Of a stretch of DNA of 42,951 nucleotides, positions 17,778 to 25,900 are shown piece after piece (positions within the stretch are counted from its first letter, which is position 1; each line of letters begins with the position of its first letter). The notes below the pieces were generated by a model. It worked only from the letters and a program-made list of their open reading frames with translations. It was not told the DNA's origin and made no database searches. The stretch is taken from positions 1-42,951 of the forward strand of contig JAUQWO010000028.1 in the NCBI GenBank assembly GCA_030835135.1, read 5' to 3'. The DNA comes from Bacteroidota bacterium (GTDB taxonomy: Bacteria > Bacteroidota > Ignavibacteria > UBA10030 > UBA6906). The translations under genes and the position numbers were made by a program.

Positions 17778-19207
17778 CAGCAGCGGAGAACACACGGCGT
17801 AGCGATGTGTGGGTGCCGGTCCTCGCGGCATGTACGGATGCGGTGGCGATCGCCAGCGCGTTCATTCTTGCCTACTGGATCCGGTTCCGCACTCCGTTCT
17901 TCAGCTCCTTCGGCTTTGTCCTGGAGGAAGCGCCCCCCTTCTCCGCCTACCTCCTCGGTGCCCTGTTCGTCATCCTCGTCTGGCTCGGCATCTTCCGCTC
18001 CCGCCAGATGTACCGGGCCCGCCGCAATGTGAATCTCTCCGACGAGGTCTTCAATATCATCCGCGTCGTGACGTTCGGGATGCTCATCGTCATGAGCGCC
18101 GCGTTCTTCTACCGCGCGTTCTCGTATTCCCGCATCGTGTTCGGCATGGTCTGGGGCTTCTCGATCGTCGGTATCACGCTCGGCCGCATGGTGATCCAGT
18201 GGGCCGAACGACGCTCCTACCGGAAGGGCCGCCACCTCCAGCCGGCGATCATCATCGGCAACGGAGAACTCGCGGAAGCGGTGTACGGCCGCCTCCACCG
18301 TCATGGTTCGTTCGGGTTCGACATTGCCGGCTATTTCGCCGATGCCCCGGCCCCGGACGGAACCCGTCTCGCCTCGGCACCCTGCCTGGGCACCGTCGCG
18401 GATGCACCGGGGTTCATCCGGGAGCACGGGATCCGGCTGGCCTTCATCGCGCTCACCTCACGCGACCAGCCCCGCCTCTTCACCCTGATCAGTGAGTGCG
18501 AGGGCGTGAACATCGAGTTCATGCTCGTGCCCGATATGCTGGATGTGCTGACGAGTCAGGTGCGCGTCCGGGACCTCGAAGGGATCCCGTTCCTCCGCGT
18601 GAAGACCATCCCCCTCGGGGCGTTCGGTCAGGTGGTGAAACGCGGCTTCGATCTGTTCGTTGCCGGCACGATCCTGATCGTCCTCTCCCCTCTGATCGCG
18701 CTCATCGCTCTGGCGGTGCGGCTCACCTCGCCCGGCCCCGTCCTCTTCCGGCAACAGCGCATCGGCCTCGACGGCACGGAGTTCGCCATGCTCAAGTTCC
18801 GGTCCATGGTACCCGGCGCGGAAAAGTTCGACGCCCGGGCCGGACTCGGCATCCGGAACGATCCACGGCGGACACCGATCGGCAGACTGCTGCGGCGGTT
18901 CAGTCTGGACGAACTCCCCCAGCTCTGGAATGTGGTGCGGGGCGACATGAGCCTCGTCGGACCCCGGCCCGAGCGCACGCATATCGTGCGGGAGTTCGGG
19001 CAGAGCGTCCCCCGCTACCTCGACCGCCATCGCGTGAAGACCGGCGTCACCGGATGGGCACAGGTGAACGGTCTGCGCGGCGATACGTCCATCGAAGAGC
19101 GGATCAAGTACGATCTCTACTACATCGAGAACTGGTCGATCGCGTTCGACATCCGGATCCTGCTGCGCACGCTGCGCGCAGCCCTCACGTTCAAAGAGCA
19201 GGAATAG
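17744..19207 (+). CDS. Polyprenyl-phosphate glycosyl-1-phosphate transferase (WbaP/WcaJ type)
   Basis: An inner-membrane enzyme that starts exopolysaccharide or O-antigen repeat units by moving a sugar-1-phosphate from UDP-sugar to undecaprenyl phosphate. Up to 487 residues: about four or five N-terminal membrane helices (from residue 23), a Rossmann-like central domain (PAIIIGNGELAEAVYGRL), one more helix (GTILIVLSPLIALIAL) and the bacterial sugar transferase domain with FRQQRIGLDGTEFAMLKFRS, SLDELPQLWNVVRGDMSLVG and TGVTGWAQVNGLRGD. The start is uncertain: GTG at 17744 overlaps gmhA by 34 bases, while GTG at 17807 would still keep the first helix. Probably works with the Wzz and Wza proteins at 33-37 kb. 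Confidence 0.9.
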   Translation: MRDDRTGDVQLTAAENTRRSDVWVPVLAACTDAVAIASAFILAYWIRFRTPFFSSFGFVLEEAPPFSAYLLGALFVILVWLGIFRSRQMYRARRNVNLSDEVFNIIRVVTFGMLIVMSAAFFYRAFSYSRIVFGMVWGFSIVGITLGRMVIQWAERRSYRKGRHLQPAIIIGNGELAEAVYGRLHRHGSFGFDIAGYFADAPAPDGTRLASAPCLGTVADAPGFIREHGIRLAFIALTSRDQPRLFTLISECEGVNIEFMLVPDMLDVLTSQVRVRDLEGIPFLRVKTIPLGAFGQVVKRGFDLFVAGTILIVLSPLIALIALAVRLTSPGPVLFRQQRIGLDGTEFAMLKFRSMVPGAEKFDARAGLGIRNDPRRTPIGRLLRRFSLDELPQLWNVVRGDMSLVGPRPERTHIVREFGQSVPRYLDRHRVKTGVTGWAQVNGLRGDTSIEERIKYDLYYIENWSIAFDIRILLRTLRAALTFKEQE

Positions 19208-19209
19208 CC

Positions 19210-19521
19210 ATGGTTCCCCTGATCGTGTTCTATGCGCATATCATCGCGTTCACGGCGGTCTTCACCAAACGGTGGCAGGAGGAAGGGGTCAGCGAAGGAT
19301 CTCTCGGCGTCCTGTTCATGCTCCTGATCTTCTTCGTCGGTTGGAGCATGGCCTCGTTCGTGATGCGGCTGGTCCTGCCGCCGGAGGGATTCGGGAGGTG
19401 GTTGGATGCCGACGCTGCGGCACTGGCTGTGCTGGCCGTCGTCGAATCCGTGTTCTACTACTTCTACTTCAAGAAGGATGCACCGCGGGAAGACCAGGAG
19501 GCACCCGTTACTTCACACTGA
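19210..19521 (+). CDS. Small membrane protein of unknown function
   Basis: A 103-residue protein not recognised as a known family. It starts with ATG two bases after the previous stop and has three hydrophobic segments: about 1-18 (PLIVFYAHIIAFTAVF), 32-56 (GVLFMLLIFFVGWSMASF) and 70-88 (ALAVLAVVESVFYYFYF), with a charged C-terminus KKDAPREDQE. Tight spacing makes it the last member of the clpS-alaS-gmhA-sugar transferase operon, so a supporting role in surface glycan synthesis is possible but inferred. Its end overlaps the convergent TonB-like gene by 14 bases. Confidence 0.72.
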   Translation: MVPLIVFYAHIIAFTAVFTKRWQEEGVSEGSLGVLFMLLIFFVGWSMASFVMRLVLPPEGFGRWLDADAAALAVLAVVESVFYYFYFKKDAPREDQEAPVTSH

Positions 19522-20230
19522 ATGTGAAGGACACGACACACCGCTGATCGCGCTGTGGTCCACCCCGTGCCAGCCGGTCGAACCGCCAGCGCTGCACCGC
19601 GCGGATCGCAGCATCCTCACATTTCTTGTTCCCTTTCTGACCCGGTCGCACCGACCGGACGCGCCCATCGGGCGCGACCACTGCTTCCACCTTGATCTGC
19701 GCATCAGCAGTGACGCCGGCGGGAAATCCCGGGAGAGCCCCCGCGGCTTTCCTGCGGCGCCCGCCCCCGATCCACTGGATCGATCCCAACTGGACACTTC
19801 CTGTCACCTTCTTCGGCGTAACGACCCGTGGGCGGCCTGCGGGCGGCTTGTCATTCATTGTGCGAGGGGGAATGGTTCGGACACGAGGGTCGGGCCGCGG
19901 ACGTGCCGTAGGACGTGTGGCATGCGCGCCGCCGCGGGGATACTCTGCGGCCCCGGCAGCTGCGAGGAGCGATGCTCGTACGGCTTCCATCAGGGGAGGG
20001 TTGGCGCGGGTCGGCGATCGAAGGGCTGTCGCTGCGCTCCCGGGTTTGACCGCTGCCACCTCTCGCGCCTTCGTGGTGTCGGGCGGCGCAACGACCGGCA
20101 GAGCATGGGTCGCCCCGGGGCCGGTGATGAGGGTCGTCGTGAAGAAGAACACCATCATGAAGACAGCCAGACCGGCGAGCGAAGCCACGCCGGTCATCGT
20201 CAGAGGTCGATGCTCCGGCGCGAACTTCAT
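19508..20230 (-). CDS. TonB-like energy transducer
   Basis: A 240-residue protein with one N-terminal membrane helix (about residues 14-37), a long Pro/Arg/Ala-rich periplasmic stretch, and a C-terminal TonB-type domain (about 165-240). That domain has the signature VVAPDGRVRSVRPG followed by EDAAIRAVQRWRFDRL. TonB proteins carry proton-motive energy from ExbB/ExbD to outer-membrane receptors. The gene overlaps the ExbB-like gene by four bases (ATGA), so the two are coupled. No ExbD gene lies in the cluster, and no receptor gene is nearby. Confidence 0.82.
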   Translation of the reverse strand: MKFAPEHRPLTMTGVASLAGLAVFMMVFFFTTTLITGPGATHALPVVAPPDTTKAREVAAVKPGSAATALRSPTRANPPLMEAVRASLLAAAGAAEYPRGGAHATRPTARPRPDPRVRTIPPRTMNDKPPAGRPRVVTPKKVTGSVQLGSIQWIGGGRRRKAAGALPGFPAGVTADAQIKVEAVVAPDGRVRSVRPGQKGNKKCEDAAIRAVQRWRFDRLARGGPQRDQRCVVSFTFSVK

Positions 20231-20940
20231 GTCACTTTGCGCCGGAAGAACTCCGGCTCGCTGACAATGGCAGATCGTGACAGCGACGGTGCATCGTCCC
20301 CGGACGTCACCGTGGCCTGAAATCCGGCCGGTCCCTGGCCGAGCATGTCCAGGAACTCACGTGCCGTGAGCTCCATATCATGTGCGATGCGCGTGATGCG
20401 GGCAAGAAGGAGATTGTGCGCAAGCAATGCGACGATCCCCACGCACAGGCCGAACCCCATCGTAAGCAGCGCCTCAGAGATGCCCCCGCTCAGCACAGCA
20501 GCGCTCACCACACCGGCCTGTTCTTCCACGGTCTGCACGGCCTTCACCATCCCGATCACGGCCCCCAGGAATCCGAGCATCGGGGCGACACCGCTGATGC
20601 TCGCAAGAATGGTCAGACGCCGTTCGAGACGATACAGCTCCTCCCGTCCGGCGCCTTCCATGCTTTCGCGGATCTTTGCATCGCCTTCGCTCAGCCGTGC
20701 CATGCCGCGGCGGACCACCGCAACGATGGGGGCTTCCTTCTGGCTGCAATACGTCAGGACCGCATTCACATCGGCATGGCGATAGATGCTCTTGAGCTTG
20801 AGCATGAACTGTCCCGCATCCATGCGCGCATGGCGAAGGACACGCAGCCGGTCGATGACGACATACACGACCAGCAGTGCGCACAGGAGGATGGGCCACA
20901 TGAACACACCCCCCTTTTCCATCATCTCAACCGGATCCAT
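20227..20940 (-). CDS. MotA/TolQ/ExbB-family proton channel
   Basis: A 237-residue inner-membrane protein with an N-terminal helix (FMWPILLCALLVVYVVI), a cytoplasmic loop region, and the conserved paired helices of the ExbB/TolQ family (TILASISGVAPMLGFLGAVI, SEALLTMGFGLCVGIVALLA). It would form the proton channel that drives the adjacent TonB-like protein. It is preceded by the SPOR gene (20-base gap) and overlaps the TonB gene. An ExbD/TolR partner is needed for function and is not encoded here. Confidence 0.88.
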   Translation of the reverse strand: MDPVEMMEKGGVFMWPILLCALLVVYVVIDRLRVLRHARMDAGQFMLKLKSIYRHADVNAVLTYCSQKEAPIVAVVRRGMARLSEGDAKIRESMEGAGREELYRLERRLTILASISGVAPMLGFLGAVIGMVKAVQTVEEQAGVVSAAVLSGGISEALLTMGFGLCVGIVALLAHNLLLARITRIAHDMELTAREFLDMLGQGPAGFQATVTSGDDAPSLSRSAIVSEPEFFRRKVT

Positions 20941-20960
20941 GCCTGCTCCTGATGCGGCGC

Positions 20961-21572
20961 CTAGCGCTGCTTCGCGACGTACACTTCATCTTCCGTCATG
21001 TTCTGCAGCTTCGCGAGGGCTTCCTGGGCCTGGGCGCGCGAGTCGTAATTGCCGACGCGCACGCGATGCCACCCCTGTGCCTGGTCGACGAACGCTTCGT
21101 ACCCGCCCGCAACGAATCGTGCGGCCTGATCCTCCGCTTTCGCTTTCGAGGTCCACGCCGAGAACTGGATCGTGAATTTGCCCGTGCCGGTCGGCACGAC
21201 ACTCAGGTCACGTGCCGGTGCGGCCTTCGCGGGGGCCTGCGTGGCCGCGGGCTCGGGCGTGGCGGCAGGCAGCGGAAGATTCTCTGCCGGCGCTGTCGTG
21301 GCCTGGTCAGCCGGGTTCGGGAGATCGGGTTCCGGCAGCGTCTCCGTGACCACTGGGGCTTTCTTTCCCCACAGGTGGATGACCTTGAAGTAGTTCAGTG
21401 CAAAGACACCTGCCGCGAGGATCACCAGCGCAAGCAGCACCAGGATGAGTGGCGATACCGAGCCGCCACCACCACCGACCTCACGCAATGTCGGGGCTGC
21501 CGGGGCTTTCCCGGTATCCGGCGTGATCGGTTCTGCGCCGGCTGCTTCATCCTTCAGATTGAACCGTGGCAT
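20961..21572 (-). CDS. SPOR-domain membrane protein
   Basis: A 203-residue protein: a short cytoplasmic N-terminus, a membrane helix (about residues 40-60, LILVLLALVILAAGVFAL), a Pro/Ala-rich linker, and a C-terminal SPOR domain (about 130-203; FTIQFSAWTSKAKAEDQAAR and VRVGNYDSRAQAQEALAKL). SPOR domains bind peptidoglycan lacking stem peptides, often at division sites. ATG at 21572 is chosen over 21665 because AAGGAGGG lies eight bases upstream. First gene of the SPOR-ExbB-TonB run. The 232-base gap upstream of it shows no TTG-N20-TAnnTT promoter and no gene. Confidence 0.85.
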   Translation of the reverse strand: MPRFNLKDEAAGAEPITPDTGKAPAAPTLREVGGGGGSVSPLILVLLALVILAAGVFALNYFKVIHLWGKKAPVVTETLPEPDLPNPADQATTAPAENLPLPAATPEPAATQAPAKAAPARDLSVVPTGTGKFTIQFSAWTSKAKAEDQAARFVAGGYEAFVDQAQGWHRVRVGNYDSRAQAQEALAKLQNMTEDEVYVAKQR

Positions 21573-21804
21573 CGATTGACCCTCCTTAGTGGTTCGGATG
21601 ATGATGTTACTGTCTGTCAGGAAGAACCGCGCGGGCGATCGGCGCCGCGCCGGGCCTGATGTCACGCAGCACCGTCATGCATGACCCGCTCATGCTCACG
21701 TGATCATCAGCAAGAGGCACCATGCCCGGATGTGCCGGACAACATAAAGTATCTTCTCAAGTCCCCGTGCTATATCGTTAATTTAGCACTTCGGGCGTGA
21801 GAAG

Positions 21805-22827
21805 TCAAGTTGATGCAGGAAGCCCTTCCATGATCCGTACCAGCATGCCATGCAGGAGATCGCGCTGGTCCGCCCCCCCTGTCTGGCGCGACGCGAATTC
21901 CGTCTCTGCCATGATCCGGAAGGCACGCTCGATCAGGCGCGGCGGAAAAAGCCTCATTGCGGCCAGAAATTCGTCCTTTTTCCAGTTCCAGGCCTTCGGA
22001 AATTCGGACGGATCGCGTTTCTCGCGGGAGGCCACGAGGTGATGCAGCCGCCAAAGTGAGGAGAAGTACCCCGTGAGCATGACGATGAAATAAGGCAACG
22101 CCTGGCCATCGTTTAGCATATGATCCATGATCGTGATCGCGCGCCGCACATCCCCCCGCCCGATGCTCTCCTGGAGCTGAAAGATGGTGAATTCCCGTGA
22201 GAACCCGACCACGTCCGCGACGTCGGCGGCGGTGACGTGTTTCCGGTCGCCAAGGAATGTGAGCAGCTTCACGATCTCGCTATCCACCTCGCGGAGCGAG
22301 GCGCCGACATATGACGACAAGAGGTCCGCGGCATCATCATCGATCGATGCCCCATAGCTGCGCACGCGGTCGCTGATCCAGGACGCCATGGACGAGTCGC
22401 GCACGGGTGCGAATTCGAACGCCGCACCGCGCGCGTTGAGCGTCGAGAACGGTTTGCGGCGCAGGTCCGCCTTTCTGCCGGCCAGGATCAGCACGGTGGA
22501 GGCGGACGGCGACTCCACGTAGCCGGTCAGTTGTTCAAGGTCCTGCACCACCATGCGGTCGATGTTCTTCGCGATCACGACGCGTGTATCGCCCATCATC
22601 GGAAACGACGCGGCCCGCGCAACGATATCGCGCCCCGCCACGTCGCCGCAATCCAGCACATCCAGATTGAATGACCGGAGATCCGCGGGCAGCACGGCAT
22701 CGAGCACGGCGCGCAGCGCGATCTCAAGCAAAAAATCCTCCTCCCCGTGGAGCAGATACACGGGGAGAAAGGACTTCTTCTTGAGTGCGCCCAGCAGGTC
22801 CGCGTATGTCGGCCCGCCCTTTGCCAC
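21805..22827 (-). CDS. holA: DNA polymerase III subunit delta
   Basis: The clamp-loader delta subunit, which opens the beta sliding clamp. The 340-residue protein shows the family's N-terminal segment (FLPVYLLHGEEDFLLEIAL), the internal region STVLILAGRKADLRRK, and the C-terminal helical collar domain (FTIFQLQESIGRGDVRRAI, MLNDGQALPYFIVMLTGYFSSLWRL). Start is GTG at 22827, overlapping the cyclophilin stop TAG by one base, so the two genes are coupled. Length matches the family. Confidence 0.93.
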   Translation of the reverse strand: MAKGGPTYADLLGALKKKSFLPVYLLHGEEDFLLEIALRAVLDAVLPADLRSFNLDVLDCGDVAGRDIVARAASFPMMGDTRVVIAKNIDRMVVQDLEQLTGYVESPSASTVLILAGRKADLRRKPFSTLNARGAAFEFAPVRDSSMASWISDRVRSYGASIDDDAADLLSSYVGASLREVDSEIVKLLTFLGDRKHVTAADVADVVGFSREFTIFQLQESIGRGDVRRAITIMDHMLNDGQALPYFIVMLTGYFSSLWRLHHLVASREKRDPSEFPKAWNWKKDEFLAAMRLFPPRLIERAFRIMAETEFASRQTGGADQRDLLHGMLVRIMEGLPAST

Positions 22828-23441
22828 TACTTCTTTGCCGGTGCGGCGAACGGTTCGCGACGTACGGTGACGCTCTTGATCACGATATCCACCTTCGGCT
22901 TGCCGTCGCGTGCGCCCATCTGCGGAATGATGTCGACCTCACCGATCTTGTCCACGACCTCGATGCCCTTGATCACCTTGCCGAAGATGGTGTAGTTCTT
23001 CGGCATCCGCGGAACGTCCTGGAGCATCACGAAGAACTGACTGGTGTTCGTGTTCGGGCCGCGGTTCGCCATCGCCATCACGCCCTTCAGATAGCCGGCC
23101 TTGTACGACGGCGTCTGGGGATTGAGTTCATCAGCGAATTCACCGCCATAGATGCTCTTCCCGCCCGACCCCGTGCCCGTCGGGTCGCCGCCCTGGATGA
23201 CGAAGCCCTTCGACACGCGGTGGAAGATGATGCCGTTGAAGTATTTCTTCTCTGCGAGGCGGACGAAATTCTCCACCGTCTTCGGAGCATCGGCGCGGTA
23301 CATTTCTGCCTCGAACGTACCGAGCGACGTTTCGATGACCACGATCTCCTTGCTCTCCGGAGCGGCGCTCTGCGCGCCGGCCTGTTCAACTGTCATAGCT
23401 GTCATGATCCCTGCGATGAGTAATGTGAGTGTACGCTTCAT
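22827..23441 (-). CDS. Cyclophilin-type peptidyl-prolyl isomerase, exported
   Basis: A 204-residue periplasmic cyclophilin that catalyses proline cis-trans isomerisation during protein folding. It has a signal peptide (KRTLTLLIAGIMTAMTVEQAGA) and then the cyclophilin domain with the catalytic segment GIIFHRVSKGFVIQGGDPTG, the substrate-binding NTNTSQFFVML and YTIFGKVIKGIEVVDKI. The start at 23441 has GGAGG five bases upstream; an ATG four codons earlier lacks this spacing. First gene of a two-gene operon with holA. Confidence 0.93.
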   Translation of the reverse strand: MKRTLTLLIAGIMTAMTVEQAGAQSAAPESKEIVVIETSLGTFEAEMYRADAPKTVENFVRLAEKKYFNGIIFHRVSKGFVIQGGDPTGTGSGGKSIYGGEFADELNPQTPSYKAGYLKGVMAMANRGPNTNTSQFFVMLQDVPRMPKNYTIFGKVIKGIEVVDKIGEVDIIPQMGARDGKPKVDIVIKSVTVRREPFAAPAKK

Positions 23442-23523
23442 TGAAACCTCCATGTGAGAAAGAAAACAGTACAGGAAAACGGAAACGGGAACCAGGATGC
23501 ATTCAGGCCAGCATGGTATCCGA

Positions 23524-24201
23524 TCACAGGTACAACGTCAATCCGATGCGCGCGCCAAGGGCGAAGAAGTTCAGCGTCGCGGGCTGTCCCTCCGAACCGA
23601 TCCCCGGCGACACGCCGTTCGCATTCCGGAGTTCACCCAGCATCCCTGTCCGCATCGTGCCGGCGAGATGCACGAACAGGTCCTCGGACACCGCGGTGTT
23701 CCCCACGAGCATGACCACCATCCCCGGTCCCTGCGCGGTGTAGCTGGCATCGAGCCCCCCGTACTGCAGGTGGAGGTGCCCGAAGTGGAATCCCCCGCCG
23801 AGGCCGGCGCTCAGATTGTATGCCCCCGCATCCAGGAACGAGTACTCGATCACGACCGAGGGCATGTGCACCGTCGTGGTGAACTCCGTTGTCCCCGCGA
23901 ACAGCCCCGCGGCATTCACGGTGTTGAGCAGATACGCATACTCGAAACGGAGACCGAACCGTTCGCCCACCGGCAGCACGAACGCGCCCGAGAAATCCAC
24001 CGCGACATGATAGCGTTCCAGCCGCTTCGTGAGGCCATAGCCGCCGTTCAGCATGTCCACCACATCACGCTGGGCGAAGTAATTCACGCCGAGCCCCGCA
24101 CTGAAACCCGCGCGGCGCGCTGCGGGGACGCCGGCGGACGACAGACCGGCACCGAGGACCAGCGCAAGGAGACAGCCGGCAACGGCATTCCGCACGCTCA
24201 C
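23524..24201 (-). CDS. Predicted outer-membrane beta-barrel protein
   Basis: A 225-residue exported protein with a signal peptide (VRNAVAGCLLALVLGAGLSSAG) and alternating hydrophobic/polar strands of an outer-membrane barrel (FGLRFEYAYLLNT, YNLSAGLGGGFHFGHLHLQ, LNFFALGARIGLTLYL). The last residues end in a hydrophobic/aromatic pattern that suits BAM recognition. It looks like an eight- or ten-stranded OmpW/OmpA-barrel-like protein without a peptidoglycan domain. The GTG start overlaps the stop of the flippase-like gene (GTGA). No function can be assigned. Confidence 0.7.
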   Translation of the reverse strand: MSVRNAVAGCLLALVLGAGLSSAGVPAARRAGFSAGLGVNYFAQRDVVDMLNGGYGLTKRLERYHVAVDFSGAFVLPVGERFGLRFEYAYLLNTVNAAGLFAGTTEFTTTVHMPSVVIEYSFLDAGAYNLSAGLGGGFHFGHLHLQYGGLDASYTAQGPGMVVMLVGNTAVSEDLFVHLAGTMRTGMLGELRNANGVSPGIGSEGQPATLNFFALGARIGLTLYL

Positions 24202-25229
24202 TTCTTCTCCCCTTCGGCCGTGGCTTCGGAGACCCGGATGTGATCGCGCAGGAAGTAGTACAGCCCGATGAGCGTCACCCCGACGAACCCGACCGCGTGC
24301 GTGACCGTCGCATAGCTCAGCGCCGTCGTCGCGTTCACGGCATACAGCCGGCTCAGCGACTGCGACGTCAGCACGTGATACGTTCCCGTCCCGCCCGGCG
24401 TGGGCATGGCCACACCGATGCTGGAGATCGCCAGGACGACGACCGCGCTCCGGAATCCGAGTGCCTGCAGGTCGAAGGCGTAGTAGGCGGCATACATCAT
24501 CACCGCATACAGCGCCCAGACGAGCACACTCAGGACGAAGATCGCGAGAAAGCGGTCGGGACGTTTCAGGAAGATGAAGCCATCCAGGAATGAATGGACG
24601 CCGCGTTCGATCTTGTCCGCGAGCCGGGGCGCCACCGCCTTACGGACGAGCGTCAGGAGCGCGGAGGTCCAGTTCCGGCGGAGCATCAGCACGATCAGGA
24701 CCGTGAGCGCCACCCCGGTGACGATGGTGACAATGATACCCGTATTCTCCAGCCAGGGGAACGATTCCTTCAGGGGGCCGCGGTAGAGCAGCGGGATCGC
24801 CGCAACCAGCACGATGAAGGACAGGGTATCGATGAGACGTTCGACGACGATGGTGCCGAAGGCAGCGCTCTTGGGGATCCCTTCCAGCTTCCCGATGGCG
24901 TAGGGCCGGACCAATTCGCCGGCGCGCGGGAGGATATTGTTCATCATGTAGCCGACCATCACGCCCGAGAACAGGTTCCGGAGTGAGATGCCCGGCTTGA
25001 CCGGCTCCAGCATGTAGCGCCAGCGCCACGCACGGAGCCAGTGGCTGACCATCAGGGCGGTGAAATACGGGATCATCCACCAGTAGTTCGCCTTCCGCAT
25101 CGAGGCCAGCAATTCACCGAAATTCGTCCCGCGGAAAGCCAGGTACAGAAAGAGCACCGTAACGGCGATACTGATAGTGTATTTGATCAGCGAGCGGACG
25201 CGCGTCGACGCAGCGGGAGCGGTATTCAT
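24198..25229 (-). CDS. Flippase-like membrane protein (UPF0104/LPG synthase transmembrane family)
   Basis: A 343-residue polytopic inner-membrane protein with about eight hydrophobic segments. It matches the UPF0104 family, related to the transmembrane flippase part of MprF: HWLRAWRWRYMLEPVKPGIS, SGVMVGYMMNNILPRAGELVRP and the C-terminal GVAMPTPGGTGTYH are the conserved signatures. Members are thought to translocate lipids. No catalytic lysyl-transferase domain is attached. It follows lolA after 14 bases and overlaps the beta-barrel gene, so an envelope-lipid role is consistent with context. Confidence 0.87.
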   Translation of the reverse strand: MNTAPAASTRVRSLIKYTISIAVTVLFLYLAFRGTNFGELLASMRKANYWWMIPYFTALMVSHWLRAWRWRYMLEPVKPGISLRNLFSGVMVGYMMNNILPRAGELVRPYAIGKLEGIPKSAAFGTIVVERLIDTLSFIVLVAAIPLLYRGPLKESFPWLENTGIIVTIVTGVALTVLIVLMLRRNWTSALLTLVRKAVAPRLADKIERGVHSFLDGFIFLKRPDRFLAIFVLSVLVWALYAVMMYAAYYAFDLQALGFRSAVVVLAISSIGVAMPTPGGTGTYHVLTSQSLSRLYAVNATTALSYATVTHAVGFVGVTLIGLYYFLRDHIRVSEATAEGEKK

Positions 25230-25243
25230 GCGGGAGTGGGCCC

Positions 25244-25900
25244 TCAGCGTAGGTCAACTGTCTCAGCGCCCGCGGGTGCCTGGAACGTGAACCGCGCGTC
25301 CGGCACCCCGGTATTCGTCTTGATGGCATGCACCAGGTACGTGGTCCGTTTCCCGTGCAGGTCAAGGAGTTCCGCTTTGCGGATCAGCCACTCGCCTTCC
25401 TGGACCCAGATCTTCATGGACTTCAGCATTCCGGACCCTTCCGGCGGGGTCAGCTTCAGGACCACGGTCTCGATGGTCCCGACCTTCTCCCGGCCGATGA
25501 GCGTCGGGGCATAATCATCCGGGGCTGCGCCCAGGATCCGCTCGGGCGTCAGCGACCGCTCGTTCAATTTGAAATTGTCCACGAGCACCTGGTTGGTGGA
25601 CGGTGAGTACGACCACACGGTCTTCCCGTCCGTCACGATCACCTGTCCGTCGTACTCGACACGGTACTTGTTGGTCTTCTTGAACACGAGCGTGCCGCTC
25701 ACTTCCTGCTCCACCTGGGCCACGGCAAAGCCGGTCTTCTGGGTGAAGCGGAGTTCGCCATCTCGGATCGCGTCGTACCGGTCGCTCACCTTCTCGAGGA
25801 TGTCCTTCGCCGTATCGCCCGCGTTGGCCGTTGTCAGTGCCGTGGCACACGCCGCCGCGGCGAGGATCCCCCGCCACCATCCCTTCGTCATCGTCATCAT
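25244..25900 (-). CDS. lolA: LolA-like outer-membrane lipoprotein carrier
   Basis: A 218-residue periplasmic protein with a signal peptide (WWRGILAAAACATALTTANA) and a LolA-type fold. Characteristic pieces are ILEKVSDRYDAIRDGELRFTQ, GTLVFKKTNKYRVEYDGQ, IVTDGKTVWSYSPSTNQV and TLIGREKVG. LolA ferries lipoproteins from the LolCDE complex to the outer membrane. Gene order ftsK-lolA is common in many bacteria and supports the call. Its start overlaps the ftsK stop by four bases. Confidence 0.9.
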   Translation of the reverse strand: MMTMTKGWWRGILAAAACATALTTANAGDTAKDILEKVSDRYDAIRDGELRFTQKTGFAVAQVEQEVSGTLVFKKTNKYRVEYDGQVIVTDGKTVWSYSPSTNQVLVDNFKLNERSLTPERILGAAPDDYAPTLIGREKVGTIETVVLKLTPPEGSGMLKSMKIWVQEGEWLIRKAELLDLHGKRTTYLVHAIKTNTGVPDARFTFQAPAGAETVDLR

